A DNA stretch of 64,000 nt from Pyrocephalus nanus (GCA_038380795.1 CM076264.1:14692001-14756000), one strand, 5' to 3'. Shown: positions 1 through 13,795, counted from the stretch's first letter. A program made the numbers and translations. Notes: generated by a model not told the origin, from the letters alone.

Positions 1-2700
1 TAAGCTTTCCACGAAGGATCTTTTATTATTAAACAGTCAGTGAAAGAACTCATCCTTGTCATATTTCCTCTTCCTACTTCGAAATGAATAATTAATAAGG
101 AATAATTGCTAGGTATTCTGTCTAAACTTCTTACAAGGAAGTGGATTCCTTCAGAAAATAGAAGTAAAACAAGAAAAAGATACAGGTTGGTGTGTCCACT
201 GTATCCAAGTGCTTGCACTATTATCCAGCACCCTAATTTATTTAACACAGCTCTATACAATGATGCTGTATTAAAATATATTGTACTTGACAGACTGCCT
301 GCTGCCCTACATTAAGCATAGAGTACCTGCTTGATGACATTGCAGAAGTATAGAATATAGAAATTTAAATTGTAGTTCTCAGGACTCTTTAAACCACTTG
401 AAAACCTAGAATTCAACTGCCTGTCTGTGTGCACCTTCATAACAACCACCCTCCCCAAACAGAAAAGAATGTACAACCTGATAGTTTCATTCAGGAATAT
501 GGTGCTATCATTGTAGGACTACTGTCTTCCTTTATTACTAAAAAGACTGCAAGTGAAAGACATCATTTTTAAGTAGGTTAGTGTCTTTTCATTCTCCTTT
601 TTTAATTTTTATGAATAGTTTAGTATGCCAGTGCACACAACTTTAGAAGTACTTATTATTATTTTTTCCCAATAGTCCATCATTATCATTCTGTTGTATC
701 AGAGAAAATTAGCACCTATCACTTACATAATTTCAAGCAGTATTGTTAAGAGTGGAATTTGCATGCATGATATGGTGTATAGGCTAACACAAGTCCATTT
801 GCTAAGTCCACGTGGTAAAATGGATGAATAAATAATTGAATGCTTAGCTCCAAATATATAATTATTCTTAGAAAAAAAATTAGAGCATGAGTCTGTGAAA
901 ATACATGTAATAATAATCATCTAGAGCTAAATGCCCAAGACAAAAAATGCCCTTTCAGAAATGGAATGATATAGTTGGATTCCTAAAATGTTTATAGAAA
1001 ACTTGCATAAATGCCCAAGTTTTGAAAGTATAAAACTACTGCACTTCTTCCCCACAGGCATTAGCTTTAAATTAAAAACATTCTCCCAGCCTAATCAAGA
1101 AGAGTCTTATCAGAACTTGTGCAGAGCATGCAAAGGGTTTGTAAACCTTCAAACCCAAGTTTAACTTGTTCCTGGTAGAAAAACCATACAGCTCAGTTTT
1201 TCAGCTCTGTTCCCACACACAGTATCGTTTAGTCTCTCCCTAAGAAAGTAACGTTACCTTTTTTAATGCCATCCATCACCCTGCTCTGACGTTGCAAGAA
1301 TTGTTTGCCATATGTCTCCTTCCAACACACGAGCCCCGTTAGGTACTTGCTACATGAGGGAGCAGGTTTTTCCAACAGTGAGTTCAAAACATCAGGTCCA
1401 GTCCTTTTCTGTATTAAAGTGCAACACAGACTGGTTTCCAGAGCAAGTAAAATAAATGGGTGGGTACAAATGAGACAATCATGCTCTAGCTCATAGGCCT
1501 GATAGCTCAAATGAATGCAAATATGCCACGAATAGGAAAGATGTGGGGAAAACTTCACTAGTCTGGATATGGTTTTCAGCAAGAATCAAGAAGAATTAAA
1601 GGCAAATGAAATGAGATGTAGAAACCTCATACAACTGCATTAATGCTGAAATGAAAGCAATGACCCCTTTTCTGGAAAAGGTGTGAAACATTCAATTATA
1701 AGAACTCAAAATATTCTGTTTATCACAATGTTCAGTGACACACAAAAAGCAATGCCTTTTGCTGGCATCCTGCAAGAACAGTACCAAAAGTTTCAAAGAA
1801 ACACAATTTTCTTCTAAATCACCGTTATACTCTTGTTCTGTTTTATGGGCATCACATTGTGTTTTAAAATAATGCATCTGTCTTTCTATTGCAGAACTAT
1901 TCCCATTTTGGTATTTTTCTCACCCTGTGACTTGTAAGTCAGCCTACGTTCTAAATCTCTAGAATACATTTCTAAAACATAACCCTTCCACATTTATTTT
2001 CTGAGGCATTTATTTAGTCCTTTTGAATTTCTTCAGACATTCTTTTCCAGCCGAGAGGCACTGAGTAGTTTCATTAAACATAAAAATCTACTGCCTAAAC
2101 CAGTAATTCCATTGCAGCCTTTTGCTCTTATTACTGGTCATCTGGCGTATCATTGAAGAAAAACTGTAAATGGACCTTTCTTAGAATTATGATTTAATAA
2201 ATCAGAAAAAAAAAATCTGTTAGGAAGCATGAGACTCAATCTCGAACTGCAAAATATCATTTAGACTTGACAGAGCTCTTAAGTCTGAGTTTCCCATTTG
2301 CAAACTCATACTAACTAGCAGTGTGAGTCAGCAGGAGGTCTTTGATAGGTCCAGGCAGGAGCCCGAGCTCCTCTAGCAATAGCCAAGCTCTAAAAGGATA
2401 ACCTTAGGCTGGTTTTCTCCTAACACACTTCCTTTGGTCAGAGCTATGTACTTTTCAACTAATAGATTGCAATGCCCATCAATGCAAAGCAATGCTCTGA
2501 CAGAACAAAAAAATGCCTTGTTTTCTAGATGACAATCAACCAGATGCAAAGCAGTTCCTTTTGCCTTGAAAAGCAACAGTGGAGGGACAGCCTGGAGGAA
2601 AACTTACACTGAGAGGAGAAGAATCAGCCTAGGGACCATATAACAAAGAGGACATCACAGACGACACCCCTGAGTACTGAAGGAGACAATTCACATCACC
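1..2700. other. Intronic DNA with no recognised feature
   Basis: AT-rich single-copy sequence. The ORFs present are at most about 117 codons (1229-1582 minus), with no recognisable motif and no splice-site support. No repeat family was recognised apart from short A and T runs near 2.2 kb. Confidence 0.6.
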
Positions 2701-2999
2701 AAAATCACTCCTGATTATCTTTGAAAGGTCATGGCAATCAAGATGCCCAAGGACTAGAAGGATGCAGGTGTCACTTTTGTCTTCCAGAAGAGTGAAGATA
2801 CTTTCAGTTTTTTAATGGAGAGGAGGGTCAAACAGGTTGCCCTGAGGAAATAAGGAGTCTCTGCCCTATGACTACCCCTCTTTAAGATACCCAAAACCTG
2901 CCTGTACATAGTGCTGAGCAACCTGTTCCAAGCAGCAGGGTTGGACTAGATAAGCTCCAGAGGTCTCCTCCAACTTCAGCAATTCTGTGACTGTATGAT
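2700..2999 (+). mobile_element. CR1 LINE fragment, 3' end, internally deleted
   Basis: About 2700-2815 resembles the CR1 reverse-transcriptase-region segment (pattern 'ATCTTTGAAAGGTCATGG ... CAAGGACTAGAAGGATGC'). About 2900-2999 is the 3' untranslated tail (GTTGGACTAGATAAGCTCC ... CCAACTTCAGCAATTCTG). It ends in the degenerate octamer ATTCTGTGACTGTATGA. The two parts are closer together than in a full element, implying an internal deletion. It lies antisense to NR3C2. Confidence 0.8.
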
Positions 3000-5760
3000 A
3001 ATGTTCTCTCACCTGGACAAAATTAATCCACATGAAATGGTGCTCTTTTCATAAACCTATGCACCTTAGCAGGGTCTTTAATAGAGCTGAAGGCACAAAG
3101 CGATTAAGGCATATCTTCCATACCAACTAAACGCTATACTCAAACAAAGCTTTACACAAGGAAGACTGAAACAAAACAACAAGTAAAGCTTCCAAAAAAG
3201 AAAAAAAATTATACTGCAGAATATTCAGAAAAGGTTGTAAATTAACCACGTCACAATAATGCATTTCGATAACCTATGCAGAAAATTTATAGAGTGGAAA
3301 GGTTCAAACTAAAACATTAAACATGTTGGGATGTACTGTGTGAACAAAGGTAAGGAAGGATGAATTCGAGGATTCATAACAAAAAACCTCCACTAATACA
3401 AGTATCAGCATGTACTAGAGAATTACAGTCTTCCCAAATTCATTTCTGTTAAATGTTTTAGGCGCAGCTCCTAAGACCTTGAGGCGCCTTGTGACTATTT
3501 AGCTGCAAGTAGCTTTCCTAGGAAGCACAATCATCAATGTTTCCTGCACACGACTACCTAGGAACCTTGCTCCGGTTACTGTCGTTGAACAGGTAAGAAG
3601 TCTCAGACTTCACAACACCTCAAAATGTGAGTTTTGATCTAACCCTCCAAGTTTCTCACTGCATTATGACTTACTTCTAGACCCTCCTCTGGGGACAATG
3701 TGGATGGTGATTTAGGATGAATCAGGACCAAAGTCAGAAGGACTCTTGTCCTTGGAATTCTCATTGGCATGCTACTGAAAACAAAATGCACAAAGGATCA
3801 TGAAGATTTAAAGAAGAAAGAGAGAAAGGAGCAAGAAATTCAGTACCTGAGGCAGTTGAGCAGTGCCCCAGAGAACCGGAATGCACCTCCTTTGCTACAG
3901 ACTCACTTTAAAATAATAAGCAAGAAAAAACACTAATTATCCTCCTTGTTTTCTGAGTATCCAACTTATGATCAAGAGTTTGATTTGCAGTGGTTTAAGT
4001 GACCATAGCTCTAAGTAAAATCAATGGATATTGCACTTTGAACATACTAAATATTATAAAATGCCAAGTACTTCTGCTTCCTGAGGTCCTACATTTCATA
4101 AATCATGAAACCCAAATCAGGGGGTAGGTCTGAGCTTAATCTGTGCCTTAACTCCTCAACTGTAAAACAGGGGTTATAACTACTCATCTCACAAATTAAA
4201 CAATGTTTGTAAAGCACTTAGATATTAGTAACGAGCACTATAAAAAAGCTCTGTAAGAATTGAGTAATTATGTATTATGAGCAAGGGATGAATAGTAATC
4301 AGCAGTGAAGGCAGAGGACCATATATGGAGCAATGAGAAGAATACAAAATATTGAATAGCTGCTCATTAACTGAACCTTATCCAATCTGTTCAATGAGCA
4401 AGGCAGAGGTGTAATGGAAAAAGTTGTATGGGACTGTGTAATTAAGGCTGAATTAGAAATCATTACATGTGGTGCAGATGAACAAAGACCACGCAGGCCA
4501 ATGACATTTATTACTTTCATATTTAGTTATGATTTTGCAAACTTCATTTTTTTTCTCCCAAACATATTTTTAAAATACCAACCTGAAAAAAACCCCCAGA
4601 GCTAAAAACCCCTGAAACCCATCATTGCACCAGAAGAACCCACAAAGAGGAGCAGAAAGAGGTGGGAGGGGACACAGCAACTCCAAACTGCTTGTTTCTG
4701 CTTACTCTTAGCATGGACAAGGTATATACAAAAGCCCCACATCCTTATCGCTCTTGAAATAGGAAGGAATGGACTGACTAACCCATGTTCCCTTTCTTAG
4801 GGCCCTGGATTTGGCAACTCAACTGTGAGAAATGGCACCAAATAATTTTGAAGGTTAAAAACAGGTAATATTTCTATTTAACAGAATTTTCTCTGCTTAA
4901 ACAATTAAGAGCTGTGGGCTTCAGTGCTGACCATGGGCGGTTATTGTTCCTAAAAAATCTGACAAAAATGCCTCCATCTCAGTCTAGACTTTAAACCTAA
5001 CAAAGGCACTCCTAAACTTCAACAACCTAAAACTGTGCTCCAAAAAAAGGCTGAAATCCTGGCTTCATTCAAGGCGATGGGAGATTTGCCATTACCTTTC
5101 CCACTCTATTTATATCCAAGATGCTAGCAGATGCCTTGTTCCCTCTGTCTATAACAGACAGATATGTATGTACATTTTACTTTTTTTTTTAAATTTTATT
5201 TTTTTTGTCTAGAGACTGTTTTCCCTTCCCCTTATTTAAAACAGGCTTAGGAAATACAAAAAGATGCTTTGTTTCCAGATTTATGTATTTATATATTTAT
5301 TTTGAGTTTTTATCTATTAAGAATTTCTTTCAGCCACGACACTGCAAAATCCCTTATCTCTACCACTGCGGTGCTGGAGGCACCTTGCAGGATTATCCCC
5401 TTTTGTCTCTTAACTACTTAACCTGAGACTGGAAGAGCCTTTTCAGGCTCTAAAAATTTTCTGAAACTTGAGGGTTGTAGAAGAGAAGTGTCATTTTCTA
5501 CTAAAAGTGAAAATTATAACACTGCTTCTAGAGGCTGCCAAGGCAGGCAGATAACAGCATTTTACGAAGTAGTACCACACAAGGAGCTAAAGCATCTGAT
5601 TAAGGATGTTTTATGGTATTTGATATGCTTGACACTGTTTGATATAGAAGATCTTGTCCATATATTTATGTCCAATTGCAAATTCCAATTTGAATGTTTG
5701 TTCATGCTTTAGTTATCCATTTAGTTGTATTGCACTAGGCATCACTAAAAAAAAAACCTC
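3000..5760. other. Intronic DNA with no recognised feature
   Basis: AT-rich sequence with scattered short ORFs (up to 74 codons) on both strands. There is a T-rich stretch at 5180-5215. No repeat family or coding motif was recognised. Confidence 0.55.
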
Positions 5761-5766
5761 AAAAAA

Positions 5767-5786
5767 CCCCCACCCCCACCCCCCCC
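5767..5786 (-). other. Candidate RNA G-quadruplex (C-tract on plus strand)
   Basis: The plus strand has C5-A-C5-A-C8. In the NR3C2 pre-mRNA sense this reads G8-U-G5-U-G5, which supplies four or more G-triplets with one-base loops (the G8 run can give two). An A-run and further A/C-rich DNA flank it. Confidence 0.5.
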
Positions 5787-6529
5787 AACAACCCACCAGC
5801 ACAGTGTTCAAGAAGCCAGACCAATTATACTTCAATGACAGTGGATTTCTCAGTAGCCAGGCTCTTGCTTGACCGGATTACAAGCAAATGTAACCACCAT
5901 GAGGTCACCTGATGGGGTCTGGGGGTACCTGCAGAGGCTCAGTTGGATAGGATGGAGTTATTTCAAAAGGATTTCACTCTGAGCTTTTTTCTGAACTCAA
6001 AACAAAAGAAGTCATTGTAGGAGACAGACATTCATCTGCTAGTGCAAATACAAAGCAATTCTGCCCTATGCAAGATCTTAGCACTTCACATCAATTTTTA
6101 AAAACTGAAGTTCTGTATCCCTGTGAAGATTTAGTCATTCACTATCATTACAAATGGAATATTCTAAAAATGTCTTAGTTCACCCTCTCTATTACTCCTA
6201 CTTCCTTCATTTTTGGAGTCAGCTGAACTCTCCAGCCTTACCAGGATGCAGTATTAACCAAAAGAGACCTCTTCAGTTTATCCTTTAATATCACAGATAA
6301 CCAAATTCTATTATACATCAGCTACTTCTCTTATGTTCAATTTCAAAGTAGGTACTTAAATCCTTTTCTTCAGGAAAGGGTCCCTAAAAGTCCCTCCTTC
6401 TGGTGGTTTGCAGCATTCTCAAAATAGCAAACTAACTAATGTAATTTTTACCCATTTGCTCTTATTTCAGTACAGTTCTTAGTTCAAAATAAGTTCTCCT
6501 CCCTCTCGGTTGTCTATTCCTCAACTGTG

Positions 6530-6776
6530 AAATATTTATAGACAGCAATCATGTCCCAACTCAGACTCTTTTTGGGTAGGCTAAAAAAAGCTAAAAGCAT
6601 TCAGTCACCTGATGGAAGATAAATTTTTATTCCCCAGATCATTTCAGAAGCTCTCCTAGTCTGTTTACATGACTCTGAATCAAACTGCCTTTAATATACT
6701 GGTGACCAGAAGTAATTACAATACTCCAGATAAGCATCACCATTTGTGCCATGATGCTGTGAATACTTCCCTGATT
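6530..6776 (-). mobile_element. Ancient L3/CR1-like LINE fragment, antisense
   Basis: The order of phrases matches the reverse complement of the L3/CR1-L3 3' region: CATGTCCCAACTCAGACTC, then TAGGCTAAAAAAAGC, then TTCAGTCACCTGATGG, then ACTGGTGACCAGAAG, then AATACTCCAGATAAGC, then ACTTCCCTGATTG. Heavy divergence suggests an old insertion. No octamer tail survives. Confidence 0.7.
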
Positions 6777-6779
6777 GTT

Positions 6780-9235
6780 TGAAGCACTTGGTGCATCCAA
6801 ACATATGGGTTTTGTGTGACTACGTTACACAAGTGGCTCAGCCCCCTTGGAACTACTACCTAAAAGTTGAACTTCCCAAGAAGCATCCTGTCTATCTTCT
6901 CTATGCAGTATATGTAAAAAAAAAACCCATTCCTTTTTAAAGGAAAGGCAGTTGACATATTAAAGAAAACACTAAACTAATGGCTGTAACATTTGAGCAT
7001 TTGTTAGCCAAATATTTGTGGCTACTTTAACTCAGCATGCATTCACAGGACCATCCCACCTCTGTGAAAAAAGACCTGCTGGCATGTTACCCTGTGATGT
7101 ACTAAAAAAGAAAACAACAGCGATAACAAAAAATTACTGCAACTGAGTTCTCTATCACACCTTCCCTCTGCTTCCTAAGAATGTAGAAAGTAAGCCCTTC
7201 AAAGCCTGTGTGATGCTTGAATTTGTGGCAATGGAAGGCTTTTACCCAGGATAAACCAATCTTAGCACTGCATCAATGTTCCATTTATTGCATATTGTGC
7301 TTGTGCAGACTGGTATGACCTACTGAATATATTATTTTATAGATGAAGCAGTCTAGAAATTAGTATTCATGAAACAAAGAACGAAAAACAACAGAGTGCA
7401 GGAGAAGAATAGTTGCATGCAGCCCTCCTGGCCTCATGCGTACATTTTTCAAGGCCAGATAGCAGACCATATGCAAATTCTCATCCTCATACCTATCTGT
7501 CCCTCCCTATACCAACACCTGTTTACATGGTAAGCAAGTTACAACCAAAAAAACTGGGAATGTTGGAAAGTCTCCGAGCAGGGAAGACATTTTTAATGCT
7601 TTTGGAAAGGAATGAATGTGGATTTTTAGTTTCCTTCAAATAAAATATTATTTCATACAGTTTTCACATTTATTAAGCAACTTAGGGTTCTTTGTGGCAC
7701 TGCAGCTTCTAAAACCACCCATTCTGTGCTTGTTTTCAAACCATGACACTGTATGACCTGGGTGGTTCCCAAATCTACTCCCTCCTTTCTGAAAAGCTAC
7801 CACATTATGCTTGGTCTACTAGTGTTCCACTTCACATTTACCATGCATGCCGCATTTTCTTTTCTTGAGCATCAGGCAGTGTTTTTCATGCAGGTCACAT
7901 ATTCCAAGAGCCACAAGGAAAGATTTTCCTCATGTTTTGCCTCTCCCCAATTTTAAAATATTCAATAGTAATATCTGCTCTATCCTTTTCTTTCCTTTAT
8001 GTAGCACTTCTTGCTGCTTGATTTTTTGCTCCCCTTTTTGGGGTCACATTGCAAACTTTTTTAGTTCCTTTCCCCTACCAATCTCCAGAACTCTGAGTCC
8101 CCACTAAAACCAGCCCAGGAGGAGGAATGAAGACTTCATTTCACAAGGGAATACTGCCTGGCAGAGCAAAAAAACAGGAAAAGTCCTTTTTGCATATCTA
8201 TGAAAGCATGGAAGGCTGGTGGCAGCTTCAAACCTATGATGACTTAATTATTTAAATTTTATTTTACACCTATTAACCATAGCATATCAAGTAAGAGTAG
8301 CAGCTGCTACATGAATTTGACCAGCTCACTTGCCCTCAGCAGATCACCCATCTGCTTGCTCTTCACCTAATATTTCTGTTTGATAGGTTGTAAAACAGAT
8401 TCTTGCAACAGGTCAGGAACAGAGTCAACTTAAAATCCCACATAGAAATTTCTATGAAAACATATGGACATCTATACTGAGTGATGTCAAATTTAGAGAG
8501 GCCACTGACCTTATGAAAGTGGATAAAAGGAAAATTGCAGCCTGTTACGGAAAAGCACTGACTCCATTACAGTGAATGAACAGAAGAGTGGAGAGTGAAG
8601 AACTGTATGTATAATTAATTATAGTAATACAGACCTACAAAATTCATGGGTGCACACATTGCAAAATGATGTGCAAAATGCCTTTCTCTTATGTATCAAT
8701 TTCAGTTTCGTACATACAGCACTAAAAAAGAAATATTGCTTCCTTAAATTATCAGTAAGGTAAATTTTCCTGTTCACCAGTATTCTAAAAAAATTTAAGT
8801 TAGGCTAATTAAGAAAATTATTCAAGATTTAGACACGTCAGTATTTCTCATACCTTGATAATTTTTTCACTTCAATTGAAATGAAAAAAAAAATAAAAAT
8901 ATGGGGCACACACAGAGTCTTAATTTCTCTTTATTTTCTACTGGGGATTGTATAGTCTTGGAAAGCTCTTTCACTTACAGTGCACAGGAAAACCATAGGA
9001 AGATTGTTTCTGAAAATAACATGTTACATATATTGCTTTCCATCTTGTGTGGCCTTCTGGAAGCAGAGACTACAGAATACTTCCAAAAGAAAAAAAAAAA
9101 AATAACCACAAAACCAAAACCAAGGCACCCAAAACGAGAGTATCCCTGGGATATTATGCATCTAGCCCATTGTTAAACAGTCACACAGTGCCTTTGCTTG
9201 CCAAAGAACTGGATTTAGCTACCACTGAATTTTCA
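6780..9235. other. Intronic DNA with no recognised feature
   Basis: AT-rich sequence. An 86-codon ORF and shorter ones (7.75-8.1 kb) are rich in Phe, Ser and Cys, as expected from translated T-rich DNA. An A14 run at about 9.09 kb is followed by A/C-rich DNA. Nothing recognisable. Confidence 0.5.
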
Positions 9236-9239
9236 GCCT

Positions 9240-9510
9240 GGCGATAGCTTGCAACCCCTTCCCACGAAGGTGAGCCTCTTAAAGCTGCTGCTGGATCCTC
9301 TTGGTTATGGCACAAGGATTGGCCTCGTTGCCTGGCAAGGTGACTGGTGGGTTGGACCCTCGGTCGTGCAGCCCAGGCTCTTCTGTGTCCGTGTTTTCAG
9401 AGCAGCCCAGCACAAAGGCAGAGGGAGAATGGCACCACTTTTCCGTAGCAATCCCTGAGGCAATCTCAGTTCCCGCAGCTGTGCTGAGACCCCGCACATT
9501 GCTATGCAAG
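9240..9510. other. GC-richer islet with overlapping ORFs, unidentified
   Basis: A roughly 270-bp block noticeably richer in G+C than its surroundings. It is open in several frames at once: plus 9249-9458 and 9301-9534, minus 9279-9509 and 9305-9499. None of the translations shows a domain I recognise. Multi-frame openness fits low stop-codon density in GC-rich DNA rather than a gene. It could be a fragment of an unrecognised transposon or retrocopy, or a conserved regulatory element. Confidence 0.35.
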
Positions 9511-11084
9511 AAATTTCACCCCTTCCACTATTAACGCCAAGTCTTGGATAACCTGCTTTTCAAACATCAGCGGAGGTAGGGTTTTTTTGTTACCAGTCTG
9601 CTCACCGAGGTGCACAGCACATTTACTATATCCAGGAGGCATCAGATCCGACTTTGAAGTTTCCTTCAGCCAAATTACCCCCTACTTTAAGTCGGCAAAT
9701 GGTAAAAGGTCAGGTGGGGAGGGGTGGTTTGGAAACAACCCTAGAACCCTAGAAACTTGTTGCTGTGACTATGTTTCTACTTTAGAAGTGAAGAGAAATT
9801 AATTTTTTTGATTTAAAATAGAAGAACCAGCTTCAAGGTGAACCTCCTGGAGCCGAAATCAACATCGGAATCTGATGTTTATTGAATATCGCTTCTTTGC
9901 ATTTTAAAAGAGGACAAACTTACCCATAACGAATACAATGTAATTTTTTAATTCTCCCATTTTAAGAAGCCAAAATTTTCCAAGAAAATATGTAAAATAG
10001 CTGGAAGAAGATGGTCATTTTTACTGCAGACTTTATCTCCATATGGAGATGAAAGAGTGCCTTTCTTTTTTTCCTACCTTCAAGCCAAAGGAAGAATGAA
10101 AGATTAGCAACTTAAGAGACAATATAAATTTTGATTTAGGAGAGATTACCTCATACTTGTCTGGAACTTGAACAAATGAAGATTGAAAATGCAAAGCATA
10201 GCAAGAACAGCTGTGATTTCTGACTTCAAGCCTGTTACTCTCCTTAGAAAAAGCTGCTTCAGTGGAAAAAGAGAACACAAGACTGGCCAGGTGCTTTAGG
10301 TTCCCTCACAGTACAGTGTATTTTCAGCATGTGACTCTATTATGATAGCAAATTAAAGTTCAAATATCTTCATGAATGGCCATATATGTAATTTAGACCC
10401 CCCCCAAACAATACAGTTATCCTATGTAAAAATGTATTTTAAATATATACGTCTTAACTTCTGCACTGACAAGAGTTATCAACACTTTTACAGTTAAAGG
10501 ACTTTAGCTTTTGCAAGGCAGATCAAATTTACGTTAATGACAAAATCACTTTGCTTGAGATCAGAGTCAGTTCGTCAAGTCAGTCAGCAAAAAGTCCATG
10601 CCTACTTAATACCAAAACTTGTACTTAGATAATTTACAGCCCCGTAATTAATTCTGTCTGAAATTACTTTTGAAATTTCACCAATAAACCCATATTAATA
10701 CTGTTTTGGTCTAAAGTTCTCCTTCTCATAAATTCATTAGACATTTCCTGCAAGTTCCAAGATATGATTAACCGGGACTACAATTACCAGATTTCTAATT
10801 GGAAATGCAAGCTGTAGTCTCTTTGTTCTTGTGTTTCTTGTTAGTTTCTTGGGTTTAAATTCCAATACAGCTGCTATTTTCTGTTATAATCCCTCTGGTT
10901 TTACAATATTTCAAAGGAGCACAAAGGAATTGGCACTCAAAAGCTGTTCAAGGTGGGCTGACAATGTTAGCAATTCTAGCCAAGACCCGAAGAACTGGGT
11001 AGTGTGCAGGGGTCCCCCTCTCCAAAACTCCCTTCTCTCTGTTTCCACACTTTTTGACACAATTTGTCTCCCCACTTCATAGAC

Positions 11085-11160
11085 TCACAGAATGGCGGAG
11101 TTGGAATGCACCTTTAAAGGTCTTTGCAAAGAGCAGAGACATCTTCAACTACAGCACTTC
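11085..11160 (-). mobile_element. CR1 LINE 3' fragment, antisense
   Basis: TCACAGAATGGCGGAGTTGG followed by ACCTTTAAAGGTC and GAGCAGAGACATCTTCAACT is the reverse complement of a CR1 3' tail (a subfamily with the 'GACATCTTCAACTAGA' phrase). It is short and 5' truncated. Confidence 0.75.
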
Positions 11161-11304
11161 TCCTCCTTCCACCTGAACACCATGTGCTCTCTCCCATGAT
11201 TTCCATCCCACTGCCTCTTTTGAAGAACTATCAGTATGTAACTCTCTAAATTAAACTAAATAAAGCTTTCATTTAATCAGTAGGAACCAACGACCAAAGG
11301 AGGA

Positions 11305-11564
11305 GTTGCTCCATTCAAAAAGGGCACAAACTGCAACACAGGATGGTTCAGCTGTACACCAGGGAACACTTTCACAGTGAGGGCAACCAATCCCTGGCAG
11401 AGATTGCCCAGAGTCATTGGGGAGTTTCTATCCTTGGGGATATTCAAAGGTCAGCTGGACACAGCCCTGGGCAACTGGCTCCAAGTGGCCCTGCTGGAGC
11501 AGGGGGGCTGCACAGATGACCTTCAGAAGTTCCTTTCAACCTCAGCAATTCTGTGGTTCTGTGA
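11305..11564 (+). mobile_element. CR1 LINE 3' fragment
   Basis: About 260 bp collinear with the CR1 3' end: ACACTTTCACAGTGAGGGC, TGGCAGAGATTGCCCAGAG, TTGGGGATATTCAAAGG, GGACACAGCCCTGGGCAAC, GCTGGAGCAGGGGGGCTG, then TTCAACCTCAGCAATTCTG and the octamer tail. ORFs of 71 and 111 codons crossing it are repeat-derived. It lies tail-out next to the antisense fragment at 11085-11160, so the two fragments' 5' ends face each other. Confidence 0.88.
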
Positions 11565-11724
11565 AAATGTCACCAGCTGTAGCTACTATTAAACAACAAT
11601 TGGAAGAGGGGGCCATTTTTTTCAAGACTACAACTTTTGCCACCTTTGCTAAAGAACACAACTTTATCTCAGTGCTGAGACAGTATGCCCAGGATCTACA
11701 TTTAAAGCAGGTCTTCCACTTCAA

Positions 11725-11745
11725 TTTATTTATTTATTTATTTAT
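11725..11745. repeat. (TTTA)n microsatellite
   Basis: Five tandem TTTA units. Confidence 0.9.
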
Positions 11746-12033
11746 ACCATGATCTGCACTACCATAGTTTTAAAAATATCCTCTTGACATGACACAGAAT
11801 AATTACTACAAATATTTACTTTCAATCAGGAAACCTCAGAATAGGGTGTTTTGCTAGTCATGTTCCTTACTTAAAAATTTACGATGACTCCACAATAAAC
11901 TTGTTTTTACAAAACTACCTCCACAAACTTTTAGTCATATTTACAGTCTCGGGATATTTGAAGCCAAAATGTATATTATTTTTTTGCTAGGTTCTTTTGT
12001 GGCTAATACCTTACAATGTACTTTTATGCATGC

Positions 12034-12067
12034 ATATATATATATATATATATCTATATCTATATAA
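12034..12067. repeat. (AT)n microsatellite
   Basis: An uninterrupted alternating AT run followed by two TATC units. Confidence 0.9.
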
Positions 12068-13795
12068 ACACATAAAAGTGCAAGCCAAGACAAAACTTCA
12101 GTGTTTGCACAACAGCAATGGTACTGGTTGCATCAAGAGCTCAGTCATGTTCATACCAAGCAGATGTCTAGACAGTGCTCACATACCACTGGTAGGAACA
12201 TGTATGTTAATATACTGACTCTAAAAAATGTACATTAATTTAAACACATTATACATTTTTAGGGATGAGAGGGTAGCTTTGTCTTTCATTTTTTTGAGAG
12301 TTTTTTTCCTTACCTTGTAAACTTTCAGTAATTACTGATCACCTTTAATTACATTTTAAAAATGTATTTTTATGCTTGATCACAGAGAGTGAGCCTTTTC
12401 TAACAATTTTGGCTTCTGAGGCTTGGAAACATAGTCTTTCTCATAAATTCCTACAAAGCTGGATAGGGACATCGTGTCAGAATAGACATTAAAAGACAGG
12501 AAAGCAGTAAATGTAGATACATAGCACCTTGAGATTACACTGATTCAAGACTGGAAAGAAAACTTTCCTGGGAGGCAGGAAAGGAAGAAGGAAGATAACA
12601 AAAGGTGCTGTCACTTCACACAGTATATGCAGCTGTATGGAAAACTTCACCACCACCATAAATCCAAAAGATATATCCTCATGATTCAGGGACTAGCTTA
12701 GATATGGATGTCTGAAGAGCCACCCATGATGTGGCATGGAAGCACATGGAGGAAATCACTCAGTGACAGTAAGTAAGGTTTTCCAGTTCATGTGCTACAT
12801 CAAACAAATAAATTCTCAAGGAAGAAGTTGGGGAATGAAGGCATCAAGGTCAGCTATTGCACAACTGTAAGAGAAAGTGCTTTCAGCAGGGGGAAGCCTC
12901 TTCCATGTCCCTATAACTTTGGAAGGTTCATTTCAATTACATCAACACTTTCAATGATAGATAAACAGACAGAGAAATATTACATGAAAGTCTTGACTTC
13001 AGTGACGCACCAGCCCTCCAGGTCTATTTAACAAAGAGCTAAATCCTTATTGCCACCAGCAGTAGATTTAATGATCGCAGAAGAAATTAATCACATCACA
13101 CACTGCCTCACTCTTCTCAGTGCACAAGCTGGACATCATAATAAGAGCGCATTTGCTTCCTTCTAGGTTTTTCTTCATGAAGTAGGTATGTCTTGCTCCA
13201 TCCATGGTTGTAAGAACATGTACTCATCAGCAAAGACTTCAAAAAACCTATATAGTTTTTACTTCCTCTGCATGTTATGAACTCTTTTTATCAGATATTA
13301 AAAAATTAATTTTTATCACCTGAAGAAATGGCTTACAAAGTCTGTAAAGGTCAAACATTTTCTTTCACCCTGATAAACCAAGTTACTGAGGGACAACACC
13401 TACCAGAGGTCCCATAGCACTATTGAGTGATCCTAACTTCCTACTACTGAGATGCCCAGGAAAGACCAGAACTTCATTGTCATGTAGGGCTGCCAAAGCA
13501 TGATGAGACAAGTGTCTTCATCCTCCAGTACAGGAGAAGGAGAAGTATGTTTATATCAGTTGTCTGTTTGTGCACTAAAAATTGCAAAAATCCACTTGGA
13601 GTGGTGGAGAAGCAGCCTGATTCAGCAGTGGCATGAAGTAAAACAATGCATCTTTTAGAAGGTGTACACTGCAGAACACCCTGGCACATTCTACCTAAGT
13701 TATACCAAACTTAACTGGAGTTCATTCAACTTTTTTTTTCTCCAAGTTAACAACATATAATTTTATCAACAGCAGAAAACACATAGAAAAATTTA

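Noticed and set aside
11377..11752. Plus ORFs of 71 and 111 codons
   Set aside because: They are translations of a CR1 3' tail and its flank.
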